Of a stretch of DNA of 5,714 nucleotides, positions 5,556 to 5,714 are shown in pieces. The DNA lies in assembly GCA_023430845.1 (NCBI GenBank), contig JAEYYJ010000409.1:1-5714 (forward strand). Reading direction: 5' to 3'. Below the pieces are notes generated by a model. It ran no database searches, was not told where the DNA came from, and worked only from the letters and a program-made list of their open reading frames with translations. This DNA comes from Pseudomonadota bacterium. GTDB taxonomy: Bacteria; Pseudomonadota; Alphaproteobacteria; Rhizobiales; Hyphomicrobiaceae. How positions within the stretch are numbered: position 1 is the first letter of the stretch; every line of letters starts with the position of its first letter. Made by a program: the position numbers and the translations under genes.

Positions 5556-5714
5556 GCTGAGGCAACCTTTCTTATCCGATTGATTGGCTGGCCATAGTAT
5601 GGACGTGGGAGGCGAGATCGGCCGGATCAAGACCAGCTTGGTCCATTTTCTCGATCCCGACTTTGCGATCGATCATTGCGGCATGGCGCACCCTCCTTCC
5701 ATACTGAAAATGGA
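5556..5714. other. Upstream region of the HPF gene, possibly the tail of another gene
   Basis: No recognisable gene is seen. On the minus strand one frame is open from the window edge to a TAA at 5574-5572, giving about 46 codons that include DRKVGIEKMDQAGLDPADLA. It ends 16 nt before the HPF start, so it might be the 3' end of a gene cut by the window. Third-position GC is only about half, unlike the neighbouring genes, so it may be chance. The region also has a small palindrome CCATAGTATGG (5592-5602) and a 9-bp inverted repeat (5642-5650 with 5706-5714). Confidence 0.3.

Overview
This 5.7 kb window is high-GC and fits an alphaproteobacterium, most likely of the Hyphomicrobiales (Rhizobiales). 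That placement is an inference from base composition and gene content (a ProX/ProW-type compatible-solute importer, a short HPF-like protein, a Cfa-type methyltransferase and a DUF169 protein). No rRNA, tRNA, CRISPR array, insertion sequence or phage gene is visible.

Layout, left to right. Positions 1-154 hold no convincing gene. A DUF169-family protein of unknown function lies on the minus strand (155-958). A 97-bp divergent intergenic region follows, carrying a tandem 9-bp repeat with an 11-bp period. Two plus-strand genes come next: a GNAT acetyltransferase (1056-1514) and a cyclopropane-fatty-acid synthase family methyltransferase (1611-2846). The Cfa gene has an 8-bp inverted repeat whose right arm runs into its Shine-Dalgarno sequence. 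It ends 20 bp from the end of a convergent minus-strand transporter pair: a glycine betaine/proline-type ABC permease (2867-3724), preceded in its operon by the periplasmic binding protein (3827-4870). An intercistronic stem-loop lies between the two. No ATPase gene accompanies them here. A 316-bp gap (4871-5186) carries two hairpins and a possible unannotated 56-codon small ORF. An HPF/RaiA-like ribosome-associated protein (5187-5555, minus) follows. The right edge (5556-5714) is its upstream region, possibly with the 3' tail of another minus-strand gene.

The recognisable genes suggest a general stress or stationary-phase theme: membrane lipid modification (Cfa), osmoprotectant uptake (SBP plus permease) and ribosome protection or hibernation (HPF). 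They are not one operon, however, and co-regulation is only inferred. No clearly new multi-gene system is evident. The best items for follow-up are the ATPase-less importer, the inverted repeat at the cfa ribosome-binding site, the intercistronic stem-loop, the helically phased operator-like repeat, the 56-codon small ORF and the uncharacterised DUF169 protein.
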